This document shows positions 46,001-60,521 of a DNA stretch of 64,000 nt, piece by piece. Origin of the DNA: Dermatophagoides farinae. Its lineage: Eukaryota; Arthropoda; Arachnida; Sarcoptiformes; Pyroglyphidae. The notes beneath the pieces are model-generated. The model saw only the letters and a list, made by a program, of their open reading frames with translations, was not told where the DNA came from and did not search any database. The stretch covers positions 1,698,001 through 1,762,000 of the forward strand of contig NC_134680.1 of assembly GCF_024713945.1 (NCBI RefSeq). The letters run 5' to 3'. The stretch's first letter is position 1; every line of letters starts with the position of its first letter. The translations under genes were made by a program, and so were the position numbers.

Positions 46001-49000
46001 ATGATTTAATTTTATAATTATATTGGCCCGAATTTTGTTTGTTTATTTTTATTTTTTTTTTTGCCAATAAATAAATATATCATTGGTTAATTCGGAGAAA
46101 ACAAAATATAAATTATTAAATAAAATATATTTCTAATTGCAAGAATTACAGAGAAAGAGAAAGAGAGAGAGAGAAATTTTTTGAAAGATTTTATCTTGAC
46201 CAATTCGTTGGCCATATAGTAATGATAATCATTTGGAAAATATGAAAATTTTGATGATCATTTTCAGATAGATTTTTCCGACACTAATGAGGCAAATTAT
46301 TGCTAAAGTTATACAATCATCACCACCACCGCCACCACCAACTATCTCGATTGTGGTGGTCTTTGGATATTCTATTCTTGTTTTTCTTTGTTTGTTTTTT
46401 TTCTCCTGTTTAAACTTCGATATATTTGATTCCACACATGAATCCATGGCTATTATATCGATAATTATATATACGTGTATTAATAATAATATAATCTTCA
46501 AAGAAAAAAAGATTTGCTATTCAATGGAATTTTTTTATTAATTTTTTCATTTGATTATTTCAAAAAAAAAAAATTCAGAAATAATGATCATGATTGTGTG
46601 TGTGTGTGTGTGTGTGTGATAAATGAATGTATTGCTACTCAATTCACATATGATATTTTGTGATTGTTAATTACATAAAATGACAATCGATAACCGATAC
46701 GGATAAATGATGATGATGATCATGATCATTTATCGGATGATCGGATTTTATTTTTCTTTTTTTTTCATTTGAACTGATGATGATGAACTGAATTAAATCT
46801 TTTTAGCTTTTCAAAGTTTTTTTCTTTTCATCATCAATTAAATTAGGTGTGTTTGTGTGTTATGTACACTGAAATGATGATGATGATGATGATACAATCA
46901 TCTGACATTTGTGACATACTCACATTATAGAAAAAAAACATTCAACTGATTTAATTAATCCTTAATTGATGATCAATTGTCGAGTGAAGAAAAAAGCCAT
47001 TTTCAATGGAAGAAAAAAAAATTTTTGCACTTTGATTTTTTTTTTTCACTGGCGTGAATGAAACGAGAAAAAAAAATTAAAGCTCTGCTGTTATTACTAC
47101 TAATACTAACATGCCATTGCAAGTTATATGATTTCAATTCGTTTGAAGAATCCATCATATCGATAAGTGAAATAAAAATCCAAATAGCTAAAAAAGCGAA
47201 AAGCAAAAAAAAAATTGTGATGCGCTTGCATTTTATTATGTATGATGATGATGATGGTGGCAAATTAGCTAATAAAAAATCTAAAATAAATTAGTTATTA
47301 ACACTCATGATTCTCTCTTTCTCTTTCACTAATGTATCATCATCATCATATACTATATGATTATTATTATATATTGTCCCAGGTGTGTAATGTGATGTGA
47401 TGTGTGATTTGATATTTGTTGTTGTTGTTGTTGTTGTTGTCGGTCAATCTTATTGAATGCAGAAAAAAAAATGTAGAAAAGAAAGAAACGATGGTCGATG
47501 AGAAAGAGAGTAAGAGAGAGAGAGAGAGAGAGAGAAAGAAAATGTCAAATTTTGACAAGCTGCAACTAATGATTTATCAGGTGATTTGATTTGATTTTCT
47601 TTTTTTTTTTATTTCTCGCTCGATGGTTTGTAATAAATTTTTTTAGAAAATGAAAAAAAAAATTCTAAATCCACAGACACACACATACACACACACACGC
47701 ACACACACACCTGAGCTGCGATCACTAGTCTAGATATCATCATCATTGATCGATCTAAATTATACGGACAACAAACTAAATTTGAGAGCATGAAATTTAT
47801 TTATTTTTTTTAAAAAAAGAAAAAAAACTGATCATCATCATCATCACCATCATGAGAATGATGGTTGAAACCTGACCCCATTGAAATGTGTCAAACAATA
47901 GTAGTAGGTAAATTAATTTATCTGGTAATATAAAAAAAAAATAATCGAATGTCAGATATCGATTGTATCGATTGATGGATACTTTATTTAATGAATATTC
48001 AAACAAAGTGATAGTGGTGCTGGTGATGGGAAATTAGATTTTCTTCAATTTTTTTTTCTTTTGTCTTTTACAAACTTGTGAACCAGATGATATTGTTCAG
48101 GGTGTTGTGTGTGTGTGTGTGTGTGTATGTGTGATAATATGACTGTTTCATCGTTGTTTATATTTTCTTTGTTTCGAACCAGACATCACAATTTTGGAGA
48201 CAATGTGATTACAATTATTACATATTTTTTTCTGGTATCATTATCTATGATGATGATGATGATGATTGGAAATGCACGACATGTGATCCTTTTCATGATG
48301 ATAATGATGAATTTTTCATGCTTGTTTGTGAAGATTTTTCTTTATATAGGCTTACTTGCTCGTTGACTGATGCTGCTGCTGCTGCTGCTGTGTTGATTGG
48401 TATTAACCGAATAATGAAAAAAAAGACTAGAAAAACCCAATGATGATGACCAGAATAGCAAATAGTGATGATGATGATGATGATAACAATCAATCATTAT
48501 TATAACTAGATCAATCATATCAATTTTTTTTTTTTTTTGAAATTTTGTTGTTGTTTTCGTCATCATCCATTACGTATCAATCATTTTTTTTTTCGTTGCT
48601 GGATGTGGGGATTGTTATGATTTGTTTATGATGATGATGATGATTTTCCAACTAGAAATTCGTGCGAAACGATCGACAAAAAAAAACAACAAGTGTTTTC
48701 GCTGTGTGTGTGTGTGTGTGATGGATGCAACAACAACAACGAAACAAAAAATAACTTCTACTCAATCATCATATATGTTGATGTTTTTGGCCAAATTGAA
48801 TGAATGAATTACCATTTCATCATCCTCATAGGTATGAAAATAATAATAGGAAATCTAATTTTATTTTGGCCAAATTTTTTTTTCAATTTCATTACAAGAA
48901 AAACTTACAACAGCTTCTTCTTTGCCTCAGTTTTTTTTTTTTTTTTGGTATTCATCATCACCATCATTATACGTCAATGTGATTATGATGAATAACACAT

Positions 49001-52000
49001 CGCACACATACGCACACACACACACACACACTGGCTATGATCATGATTTGAAAATTCATTAAATTAATTTAAAAACTGGATGAGGCGAAAACAACAACAA
49101 CAACAATAACAAAAAATCGGTCGTCGGAAATGATAATTTGTTTTTTTTTCAGTGGACACACACAACCATCCATATGATATATACATGCAATCATCATCAT
49201 CATCATCATTTGTAATATTCATATCATTTGTAGGCAGTTGATTGATTGCTTTAACAAATTTTTTTTTTCGTTAAAATTTCTTTTTTATCCTAATTCAATA
49301 TCTTATCGTAATTCTGTTTTTTTTCAATATTTAGAATTTTTATTTTCATTCATTCATTCATTCATCATTGTTTTTTGATCGAAAGAAATTCTGATTGACG
49401 AAAATGACAAGACACACAAGTGAATAGCAGAACCATGTGTACCTTGACCCGTGGTGATCAATAAAAAAAAACATTATCCTGGATTCTTGGACCACCACCA
49501 TCATTACAGATCATAATGTTATTTTGATCAAGAACGAAATATAATAATCAAAAAAACAAAATGAAAAAACAACGTCAAGTTTCAAACGATACTCAATATG
49601 CAAATAATGATCATTATCAATCTAATATATAATGGTCAAAAAATAATGAAAAACAGTAAAAAAAAAAAATTTTTTTGTCTACATTCAAAATTGAATTATA
49701 AAAAACAATTCTAAATATAGAAAATTAATGCCAAATGTCAAATTGTACTGGAATTATTCCGTTTCTGTGTGTTTGAATCCGAAACAAAAGAAATTTTTTT
49801 TTTATTTTGTTATTTTCCAAAACTCGAAGACATTAGCACGTAATTTAGCCATTTAGTAAGAACGTAAACCGATGATGATGATGATGATGAGCTAATGGTC
49901 ACAAAAATAGTCATTATTCAAATGACCAATGTGTGCATGTATATTTATCATTTAAAATTTGGTGGTGATTTTTTTTTCATTGCATTTGGATTCTTCCCAC
50001 TTATGTATCCATGATTTTTTTTTCTATCCGAATTTGAAATGAAATGAATAAAATCATTTCTGGTATAGTGGTGAAAAAAAAACACGACTGGATCTGTATT
50101 GTATGATGGTGGTAATATTTCCCCTGTGTAATACGTGTCGAAATTCGTACGCTGTGCTGTATTATATTTTTTTTATATCATTGATACACACACACACACA
50201 CACACTCACATACAGGTGAGGTCATCATTTGAACCAACCAACCGACCATTCAACGAACCAGATTAATACAGAAAATAAATTATAATATGAAACAAACAGA
50301 AAAACTATAGTTACATGACATTTTTTTTCCATCTAATCACACAATAAATATAGCTGCTGCTGCTGCTGCTTTACCTGTGTCCATACCATTTCGATGTTAT
50401 TATAATTGAACAAACGAAATAATAAAAGAATACAGCACTGAATGTTAATTATACTGTTAATTGATTTTGTGTTCATTCATTCAACAACAACAACAACAAC
50501 AACGACAACAATCAAATATCAAAAAGACATATATATGAACGACATACGAAATAAAATGTGAAAAATAATCATGAAATGACAACAACAACAGCAGCAACAA
50601 CAACAACAACAACAACAACGAAAATCACATAAACATGATTCATTCATTTATTCATTTTTATTTATATGGATCAGGCCGATAATTTCTGTTTTTGTTTTTT
50701 TTTTTTTTTTTTTGTTCTGGAAATGAAATGAAACCTATTTAAAAACCAAGGAGATTTTCATGATTTTTTTTTCATTTTGTCATGTTAATCATCGGTTCTC
50801 ATTATTATCAAAAAAAAATTATTATTATTGTAATCCATAATTGCATATTTTTTCCACTTGTTTTATGGATCGAAATTGAAATAATTGAAAAAATGTCGTA
50901 ATGTTTTTCAGTGTGTGTGTGTGTGTGTGCTATACATTTGTTTTTGTCAAAATGTGATTATTATTTCGTTTTTTTAGTTTTGTTTTGTAAATTTTCATAA
51001 TCTCTGGATATTTAGATTCAATTGTTGTTGTTGTTGTTTTTGTTCCAAAACGGGGCAACAAAAAAAAAAAAAAAAAAATACACACACGCAATCATTCATT
51101 TAGATAGTTCATTTTTTTTTGTTATCAATTTGATCAATTAATCAGTTAATAATTATTGTTTGTTTTTCACCAAAAAAAAAGAAAAAGATTTGATAAAAAA
51201 AATGAAATGACAAAATAATAATTAGCTTTTTGTGTTTGACAAAACAAAACCAAAAAAAAATATGAATTTGAAATAATAATCGATAATCGATAACTATGTG
51301 AATGAAGTGAAAATAACTATAACAAAATGAAAATTTTCATCTTTTTTCAATGGAATGGAATGGAAAATATGAATTTTTATTCTTTGACAGCTATGATATG
51401 TGTAATGTAATGATAATAATAATCATAACCAAAAGTGTGTTTACACAAAAAAAAACATTGTTGTTGTCAATTTTATCTTCATTTCGAAATTAAATTGAAT
51501 TTTTTTTTTTTAATATGTGTAGAAAAAAAAGCAGTAAAGAAAAATTCTCTAAAATTGTTTTTGATATAGCAATATATAATGTGTGTGTGTGTGTTTATGT
51601 TTGTATATGTGTAATCATCATCATTCTATTCACAACTAGATTCTTGTCATCGTCATCATAATCATCATCATGCAATATGATCATATATAAATAATGATCA
51701 AATGATCAAATGTCATCATCCATCACATGATATTATATATATATAGAATGAAAATTGTCATTATAATAATCAACCATCATGAAGATTGTAATCAAATATG
51801 ACCGAAAATAAGAAAGAATTTTCTTCTTCTTTTTCTTCTTCTTTTTTTACTGTTGTATATGAAATTCAACAATATAATTGAATCTTTGGAATATTATTAT
51901 TATTATTGTTGTTGTGTAGGTGTATGTGTACCATAATAAACTCAATTAGATCAATATTTTTCTTTTTATTTTTGATGAATGAAATCAAAAAAAAAAGAAG

Positions 52001-52622
52001 AAGAAATACATTTTGTAAACAAAACCAGTATGTTGAAGAAAAATCATTCATGCATGCATCACATAGAAGATGATGATGATGATGATGATAAAGAGAAAAT
52101 GATCAAATTATTATAAGATCTGATCTAATCACACACTTTAATGATGATGATGATGATGATCAATGAATGGATGTATCTAACTGCTACTTTAGATGAAAAA
52201 AAAAATAAAGCTTAACAAATGTAACTAATTTGTGATTTATTGAATTCAATCAATCAATCAATCAACCAATGATTTGATAAGTTGATTAACATCATAATTT
52301 GATGGACATTTATTTCGTTCTCTTTCTCTCCATTGATCACTTGTTCACTATAAAGAGAATTCGAAGAATTTTTTCATCAAAAAAAAAAGTAAAGTGCAGG
52401 AAGAAGAGAAAAATGAATTAAATCAGCTAAAATCCAGAGCAAATCGTGTATCGTTTTTTTTCGAGGCAGAAAATTGCTTCAATTTTAAACGGAAAAAATT
52501 ATTTGAATGATGATGATGATGATGATCAGACCATTCCATTACATAATGATTATGGCCAACATAAATTATTATTCAATTAAAGATAATTTATTGTTCGAAA
52601 GACAAAAGAAAAAAAAATTGAG

Positions 52623-52626
<4 letters not shown>

Positions 52627-52656
<30 letters not shown>
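52627..52656. repeat. (TC)n microsatellite
   Basis: About 30 bases of TC dinucleotides, 1.2 kb beyond the homeobox gene stop codon. Confidence 0.93.
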
Positions 52657-52662
<6 letters not shown>

Positions 52663-53704
52663 CCAGGTAAATAAAATAAACGAACAACAAGACAAGAGAA
52701 TCAAAATGATGATGGTAGTAAATTGAAAAAAATAACATCAAATTGGCACTAATAATAACAAATAAAAAAACACAGTACAATTCGATCATCAAATGAAACA
52801 ATGATTTTTTTATTTTTTATTTTCATTATTATTATAGTACTACAGTGACCAAATATGTAATTGATAATTGTCTATAAGTGTATATGTGTGTGTATGTGTG
52901 TGTGTGGGTGAGTGAGTGAATCGAAAAAAAAACAAAAGAATTTTTCTAAATTCAGAGGTTAATTGTTTTTTTTTAATTTCTGTACTTAATCATCATCATC
53001 ATTCCATGCATTGATTTTGTTTTCTCATTTTTCAATGTAATTAATGAATAAATGAATGAATGATGATAATGGAAACATTGGAAAATGTGGATTGAAAAAA
53101 AAAGTTTGTTTAATAATAATAATAGCTATTATTATTATTTGTAATGAATATCATATACAACACAATGATCACAACAACAACAACAACAACAACAAAAAAA
53201 TTGGAATGTAATGAATTTTTTAAAGAAACAAAAAAAAAATTTTCACGAAATTATAATGATAATGATGATGATACCAATTATTTGTTTGTTTTGTTACTTG
53301 TATTTATATTGTGTGTGTGATAAGGTAGCATCAATTAGTTAATAATATAACAAACAAATAACACGCATGCACAAATTGATATCAATTCGTGAAATTTTAT
53401 TTATTTATTTTTCAGTACTTTTTTTAAAGAAAAAAAATTAACAAACGTGATCCATGTGCAAGTGTGTGTGAATGGAATTTCAAATATGTCAAATTATATC
53501 AATTTTCTAATTGAAGATAATAAATAATTTTTCTATTTTTGTACGATGTCTTTGTGTGTGTGTGTGTGTGTATGTTATATCAAAACGAAAAATAAAGTTA
53601 AGAATTAAATACCTTATATAATGAAGAAGAATCACGAATCATACAAATTCTATACACAACGACTATCATATTTATATATAAATGTGTGTTTGTGTGCAAT
53701 GAAT

Positions 53705-53710
53705 TTTATT
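53705..53710 (-). terminator. Candidate polyadenylation signal of the homeobox gene
   Basis: AATAAA on the minus strand, 163 bases after the stop codon; other AATAAA hexamers occur further on, so the true 3' end is uncertain. Confidence 0.35.
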
Positions 53711-53872
53711 TTTGGATTGAGAGAAAAAAAAAGAAGAAATTTTTTCATTTTTGACTAAAAAATACTGCTGTTTTAGTTTGTTTTTCATTCCTATAGATTC
53801 TACAATTCCCACCGGTAACAATAAAAACAACAACATCTCCATCCATCCATGATCAAAGATGTGAATGTGTGA

Positions 53873-56800
53873 CTAAATTGTTGCAGTAGTAGCAGCCGAT
53901 GATGATGATGATGATTTACCCGAATTCATTAATGAAACATTCGTATCATTCTTTAAATTGGATGATGATTGATTGGTTTCATCCAATGTTTTTTTATTCT
54001 TATTATTATTATTGCATAATAAAGGTGATGGTGATCGCGATGATATGTGGTGATGATGATCATTGTCATTGTTTGTTTTTGTTGTTGTTGTTGTTGTTGT
54101 TGATGGTGGTGGTGTATTTGGTGAATGTTCACTAATATCTGTTTGTGAATCATCACTACCGGTTAATATCATCAATGATGATGCTGTTGTTTTTGATGAT
54201 TTTATTATCACCGATGATGATGATGAAGATCCACCATTATCATTAATATTATTATTGATTAAAGGTGATTTTATTGATCGTGTACGGTTATCATTATCTA
54301 TCGATGATGATGTTGGTGATGATGAAGAATGATTTTGATTATTCTGATGATGATGATGATGATGATGAAATAGACTATCGATTGTATGTGCCATACTATT
54401 TGTTGGTAAATCTAACAATGGGTTTAAAGTAGGATTACCAGGAGTACCCATTGTTGTAGTTGGAAATTGCATCGATAATTTTGTTTCTACATCATCATAT
54501 AATGATTTATTTTTAATTGGTAAATTTGATGATGTAGATGATGATGATGATAATGTTGCTAATAGACTTTGAAATGAATTTGTTGCAGCATAAGGCGTAA
54601 AAAATGGTGATATATTTCCAAATGGTGATTGTATTGATGTAGCTGCCGGTGAAGAAGGATGTTGTGGTGGTGGTGGTGGTGGTGGTGGTAATGGTGGAAA
54701 TAGATGTGGATATGCTAAACTTAATTCACGCATCGCAAATGCATTTGCAGCAGGGAATCCAAATGGATTTGGAGCAAGCATAGAGCTGTTATTAGCATAA
54801 TTTGACATACAGGATTTTATTGAATGTTCTAATAATGCTGCTGATGATGTTGGTGTTGTCGGTTGTTGTTGTAACATATTAGCTATTGCTTGTTTTCTAT
54901 ATGCAGCTGATAATGCAGCTGCAGCTGCTGCTGCTGCCGCTGCTGTATTTGATCCAAAAAATTGATGATGTAACGATGTGGATGATGATGCGGAAATAGG
55001 TGATGAATGCATCGATAATGATGATTGGTCACTATTGGTTGTATGTAATGATGCTGTTGTTGTTGATGATGATGATGATGATGATGAAGACGATGAGGAT
55101 GTCACGGAAGGTGGTACCAATGTTGACGTATGATTCGTAGATGAATGAGATAGAGGCGGAAGTGGAGGAGGTGCCAAATGTAATGGGCTAACACTATGAC
55201 TACCACCACCGCTACTGCTATTATTAAGTGATGTGGAGCCACTAAGGCCATGTAACGGTGATGATATTGATGTTGGTATAATGTGGCTGGTATTGGCACC
55301 ACCACCACCCACGCTATATGGATGCGCGATTATATTCGTTTGATGATATAATGATTGATGATGAGTTGATGGTGAATGAATATTGTTGTTGGAACCATTA
55401 TTATTATTATTGCTATTATTACCCGAAGATTGTACAATGCTACCACCATTACTACCGGCATTTATACTACCAACAATTGTTGATGTTGTAGATGTTGTAG
55501 TTGTTGTTGTTTTTTCCTGTTTACGCCATTTAGCACGACGATTTTGAAACCAAACCTTGATTTTTTTTAAATAAAAAATACGAATTAAAAAAAACAAACA
55601 ATTAACAAACAAAATCCGTATTAATCTCAAGATTATTATCATTGAATGAAAATAAATATGGCAAAATGGATAAAGAAAATAATCATAATTCACATGTGAC
55701 TATTATTATTATTATTAAAAAGAAGTAGAAAAAAAAAGTTCAAAACAACATACCTGTACTCGAGCTTCAGTCAGATCAACACGCATGGCCAATTCCTCTC
55801 TTTGTTTATCGTTGGAATAACATAAGAAAATTGTAAAGAAAAAACAATGGAAATGAAATTATTATCAAAAAAAAAAAAAAATTATTTACAGCAGGTATTT
55901 AATTATCGTGATTATCTATGCAATTTAAATGTGAATAATATCCTTTAATAACAACAACAACTACAAAAAAATAATGATAATAATGATAATCCATTAAAAT
56001 TGTAGAAGCAAATTATAGCTAACCATAATGTTCTTTTTTTTGTTTCTTTTGATTGATTGATAAATTTCAATCATCATTCATTTATTGTTATTATATTCAG
56101 GTGTTCCCAATCAATTAACCATTTTGATTGATGTGTAAATCATTCATTCTAATCATCCATATGGACATATCATATATCGATAATTATTTGACATACACAA
56201 AACAAACACAAATTGAGATTAGTAACAACAACAACAACAACAACAAAAACAAAAATTTAATTTGATAAACGTGACCCCACACACACACACACACACACAC
56301 ACATGTATATAAATAAAGTCTTTTCTATACCATTCATCTAAATTCATTCTGTTTCACTACCACAACTTTATTGAAAATATTCAATTCAAAGATTGATCAA
56401 TTAGTGGTAATAGAAGAATGTTGAAGTGAAAAAAAAAATTCTTCAAGAAAATTGCAAACCACCACCACTAACCATCATTTTATGATATATTCATTCACAC
56501 ACACAAGAAAACAAGCACAAGAAAGTGAGAGAATTTGTTTTTCATCTATCAATTGTTGATAAATAATTTTTTTTCCAATCATTGCTTCAATTACCATTAT
56601 CATTATGTATCCATACAAGTGGTTAAATTATGATGATGATGATATGTACAATGGTTATCAACATATAGCAGACATACAGACAGGCTGGCTGGCTGGCTGG
56701 CTGGATAGATGAATGGCTATTATCTCATCATCATCATCATCATCATTTGATTGTTATGATTTTGAACTGAATACAAACCACTCAGCTATCATATAGTTAG

Positions 56801-59800
56801 CCACACTATCATTATAACAACAACAACAACAACAGAAAAAATTGGCCATAAATATATGGATTGATAATTCAATAGGAAAAAGAAATATGATTGATACAAT
56901 TTTTGTTTTGTTTTTCTCATTTTTGCCCTCCCTTTTCTCTTTTCAGACGATAAATAAATCAATGAATGAATCATTATTATGATTGATAACTTAATATTCT
57001 TGTCGCTTATATCATTATGATTTAGTTAAGGTAATTTAGTTATTCAAAAAAAAAAAGAGAGAAGAATCAATTATTACATTATTTTTGCTTTCTAGTTACC
57101 ACAAAAAAAAATCAATTGATCAATTAGTAGATCATTTGCAAAACATCACTGATGGTTTACAGGTAGAATGATCAGGCATCATTTATCTTGTGATTTTTTT
57201 TTCCAATTTATTCAGAAGATTTAATTAGAAATTTTTTTGACTTAATTAAAAATTCGAGTCATTTTTCTTTCTCTTTTTTTTGTCATTTGAACATTAGCCT
57301 GGTGGTCATTGATCTGATCTACAAAGAAGTATCAAAGATTGACATGGAACAAACATTGTCTATATAATGTTTAGAATTTGTATTATGAAAAAATATTAAT
57401 AACCACCACCAGAAAAAAAACTAAACTTGTGTTTTAAAATTTGGGATTGAACAATTTAATTTCTGTAATTAATGATGATGATTATTATTATTTAACAGCA
57501 ATAAACGATAAGCAACAATTCATTCAAATGTATGTGTGTGTGTGTGAATATAATTGACGAATTGAAATATTAAGTGCAATTAAGAAAAAGAGAGAGAAAA
57601 AATACAGACAGATTGATATTGCTTAGATAGATTGATGCTTCCAGAGAAAAAAAAACAGGATGAATTATTTTTCTACATTTTTCCTTGATAATTTTTGGCT
57701 AAATGAAAGAAAATTTTTTTAGGCTGATGGTGATTATTGAATTTTGTAACCACATTTAGATTAGAATAGTTAAAAAACAGGATGAAAAAAAAATAAATAT
57801 CGATAAGTAACGCATCGATCATTCATTCATTCATTCATTCAACGAAGAGACAATCGAATTCGAATGTAACTTGATTATATAATTATTATCATTATTATTA
57901 AATTGAATTGAAAATGGCCTCGAAATTTGATTTGAAAAGAAAAACGTCATTCATGTTTGATGATGATAATAATCATTAATGGCCATAATACATAGGCTTA
58001 TCATGATCGTTGATTGAGTCCAATTTAAAGGCAATTAAATTAACTTTTAAAACATGTTATGCACACACACACACATAGATAGATATTGATTTCCGAATGT
58101 TCAATGATGAAAAAGAAAAATTCATCAGCTTATCATTCATTATCATTATGTGTGTGTGTGTGTGTATGCAGTGTTGATGATGATCCACATGGTCATTTCA
58201 TAGTTGACGTCGTCATCATTACATTTTCCATAAATTACATGATTACACATAGTGTATGTGTGTGGATTATTTTTTTTTCTATTACTTAAAAACTGAACAT
58301 TTTTTTCAAGAAATTAAAAAGATTCTTATTTACAATTTTTTTTTTAAAAACTTTGCTTAATATTATTTTGATGAAAATTGAAACTTTTTTTTCAGTAAGA
58401 TTTGCAAGTTATCAATTTTTTTTTGTTTTTATCGCAAAAAATTATTTTTTTTTTTATTCATCAATCTCTCTCTCTCTCGGTGAGACCAGAGAGATACAAG
58501 ACCACAGGTGTGTGTGTGTGTATGTTTGGGATTTCCATATGTACATATATCTGATGATGCTTATGTGTGTGTGTGTGTGTGTCACTTACACACAGTATGA
58601 AGCCGCCCGTTTAATATTATATAAGATATGATATCAGGTACTACAAGGTTATGTGGTGATATTATTATTATTAGATTTTTTTTCAATTTCTCGAAAAAGA
58701 AATGGGGATAAATTAAATTAAATTAAATTTCAATTTTTTTTTTATCATTAATTGCCCGCCCTGTAAACGAAAAAAAAAAATAATCTCACTGTATAAATGA
58801 AATGTATGTGTGTCCGTGATGGCTATAATCATTTGCCATTGGTGATTATTATCATCATTTCGATTGCCGAATGATCAACATAGATAATGGAAATTTTTTA
58901 GCCATTCGTTTAATATTGACAGGTAAAACAGTGTGTGTGTGTGTGTGTGTGTAGGATGTTTTTGAGTGGACTAAAAGATTTTTTTTTTTTAGGTTTTGAT
59001 AATTGATTATTATTATTGATGATGTATTTTTTCTATGGAAATGAAAAAAAAAATAACAATTTACCTTGTAAATACATCCGGATAATGTGTCCGTGCAAAT
59101 GCTTTTTCCAATTCTTCTAATTGAAAACTGGTAAATGTTGTACGATAACGACGTTGTTTACGTTTTGGAAAATCATCCGAATGTCCATGATGATTAAAAT
59201 GATGATGATGACGATGATGCATATTTGGATCATATAAATGTCTAGTTGACATTGTATGAGGCATCAATGATCGATGATGTGTCATTGCTGCTGCTGTTGA
59301 TTGCGTTGTTGTTGTTTGTTCATTTTCCTAATTATTTAATTTTGATTATATTAATTGACTATTTGCAGAATTTATCCGAAATAAATATTTATCAAAATTA
59401 CTTACAAATAATTCATCTTTATCTTCTTCATCTACTTTAATGCTCATTAGATCATCATCATCATCATCGTCGTCGTCATCATTATTATCATCACAATCAT
59501 CATTATCGATATGATGATCATCCTGATCAATATTGCCGTTATTCATTGATGTATTTAAATTCTGTTGTAATGATTGTAATGGTGGTGATGATGGTGTTGA
59601 TGAAGATGCAACGGCTGCAGCGGCAGCAGCAGCAGCAGCTGCTAATGCTGCTGATTCAAATGCTGAAACTGATGCAATCAATTGATCTCTTTGTGATTGT
59701 TGATGTTGTTGTTTGAATGGATGATTATTAATCATATTCAGCTTTGTTATAAGCTGATTATGATGATGATTGAATTGATGATTATGTTGCTGTTGTTGTT

Positions 59801-59906
59801 GTTGTTGTTGTTGTTGATGATGATGGTGGTGGTGGTTATTATTATGATGATGATGTCTAGTATGATGATCAATAAAATCTGGTGCTGGCAACACCCCCAT
59901 ACCCAT
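53873..59906 (-). CDS. al: Aristaless/Arx-type PRD-class homeodomain transcription factor
   Basis: Minus-strand exons 59906-59406, 59327-59065, 55799-55754 and 55555-53873 join in frame (830 residues). The start is the first ATG after an in-frame TAA. The homeodomain (about residues 225-284) is split over three exons: [20 protein letters not shown] and THYPDVFTR, then [15 protein letters not shown], then [15 protein letters not shown]. Lysine at homeodomain position 50 is absent; it has Gln50 (WFQNRR), as in aristaless/Arx. The intron between homeodomain residues 46 and 47 is the conserved PRD-class site. The rest is low complexity: His, Gln, Ala, Asp and Ser tracts, and [11 protein letters not shown]. 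No C-terminal OAR motif, octapeptide or paired domain was found. The family patterns appendages and neurons. Pph13-like assignment cannot be ruled out from the homeodomain alone. Confidence 0.9.
55800..59064 (-). other. 3.3-kb homeobox-gene intron within the homeodomain
   Basis: The intron has a donor GTAAAT at the 59064 end and an acceptor ACAAAG at the 55800 end. No exon or transposon was recognised. It holds CA/TG runs (56278-56302, 58148-58164, 58565-58582, 58930-58953), a GGCT run near 56682-56703 and ATTC repeats near 57821-57840. Confidence 0.7.
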
Positions 59907-60489
59907 TGGAAGGTGTTCTAGTTTTTTCTTATGAATTGTTGATTGATAATGTTATAATAACAACACAAAAGATCATTCACCGGATTAAATTGATATGAAA
60001 TGTATATTTTTTTTTTTTTTTTTTTTAATTTTCTCGTTTTTTTTCCACCTCTTTGGTCGTCGAAATCTAAATCCAATATGAGAGATCCGTATATTATTTT
60101 CAAGTAATAATAACAATAGAAAATAATCTGGTTTTATCTAGAAAAAAAAGTTACAAAAACAATACGAAAAAAAATAATAATGAAATGAATGTTATTTATT
60201 TATTTATGTATACGGTGCCTCTTTTTTGTTGTTGTTGTCTGTAGATTTAATTAATTAAAATAATTATCTCATCATCATTTGAACACACATAGTGTCCATA
60301 TACTTTGAAAACAACATAACGTTTCTATTTATTTTTTTTTTGTTAAAATTTTTTGTACCTACATATACAAAGGAGGAAAGAGAGAGAACTAAGTGAATTA
60401 AATTTCCGGACAAAAAAAAATTGTCAATATAACCTTGTTTGTTTACTTGCCTGCTTCATGGGAATATATTTGTGTTTACGTGTGCGTGA

Positions 60490-60521
<32 letters not shown>

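Larger units (their letters stand above)
40025..53872. other. 14-kb intergenic desert of simple repeats
   Basis: No coding exon, transposon ORF or RNA gene was recognised. Microsatellites recur every few hundred bases: CA/TG (43745-43767, 44369-44391, 46594-46618, 48104-48126, 50903-50929), ATC/GAT (41153-41176, 41882-41905, 43577-43600, 52069-52089), CAA/TTG (43818-43836, 44049-44074, 50583-50619), GCT near 48369-48390 and 50352-50371, GA at 47516-47534 and TC at 52627-52656. It lies between the copia element and the 3' end of the homeobox gene, so developmental enhancers are plausible but not visible. Confidence 0.7.

Noticed and set aside
53899-54332. Plus-strand ORFs of Met/Tyr/Val/Asp runs over the homeobox gene
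   Set aside because: Complement of Ser/Asn/His/Thr repeat codons of the last homeobox exon.
59697-59921. Plus-strand ORF of M/L/V/I runs
   Set aside because: Complement of the His/Gln tracts in the first homeobox exon.
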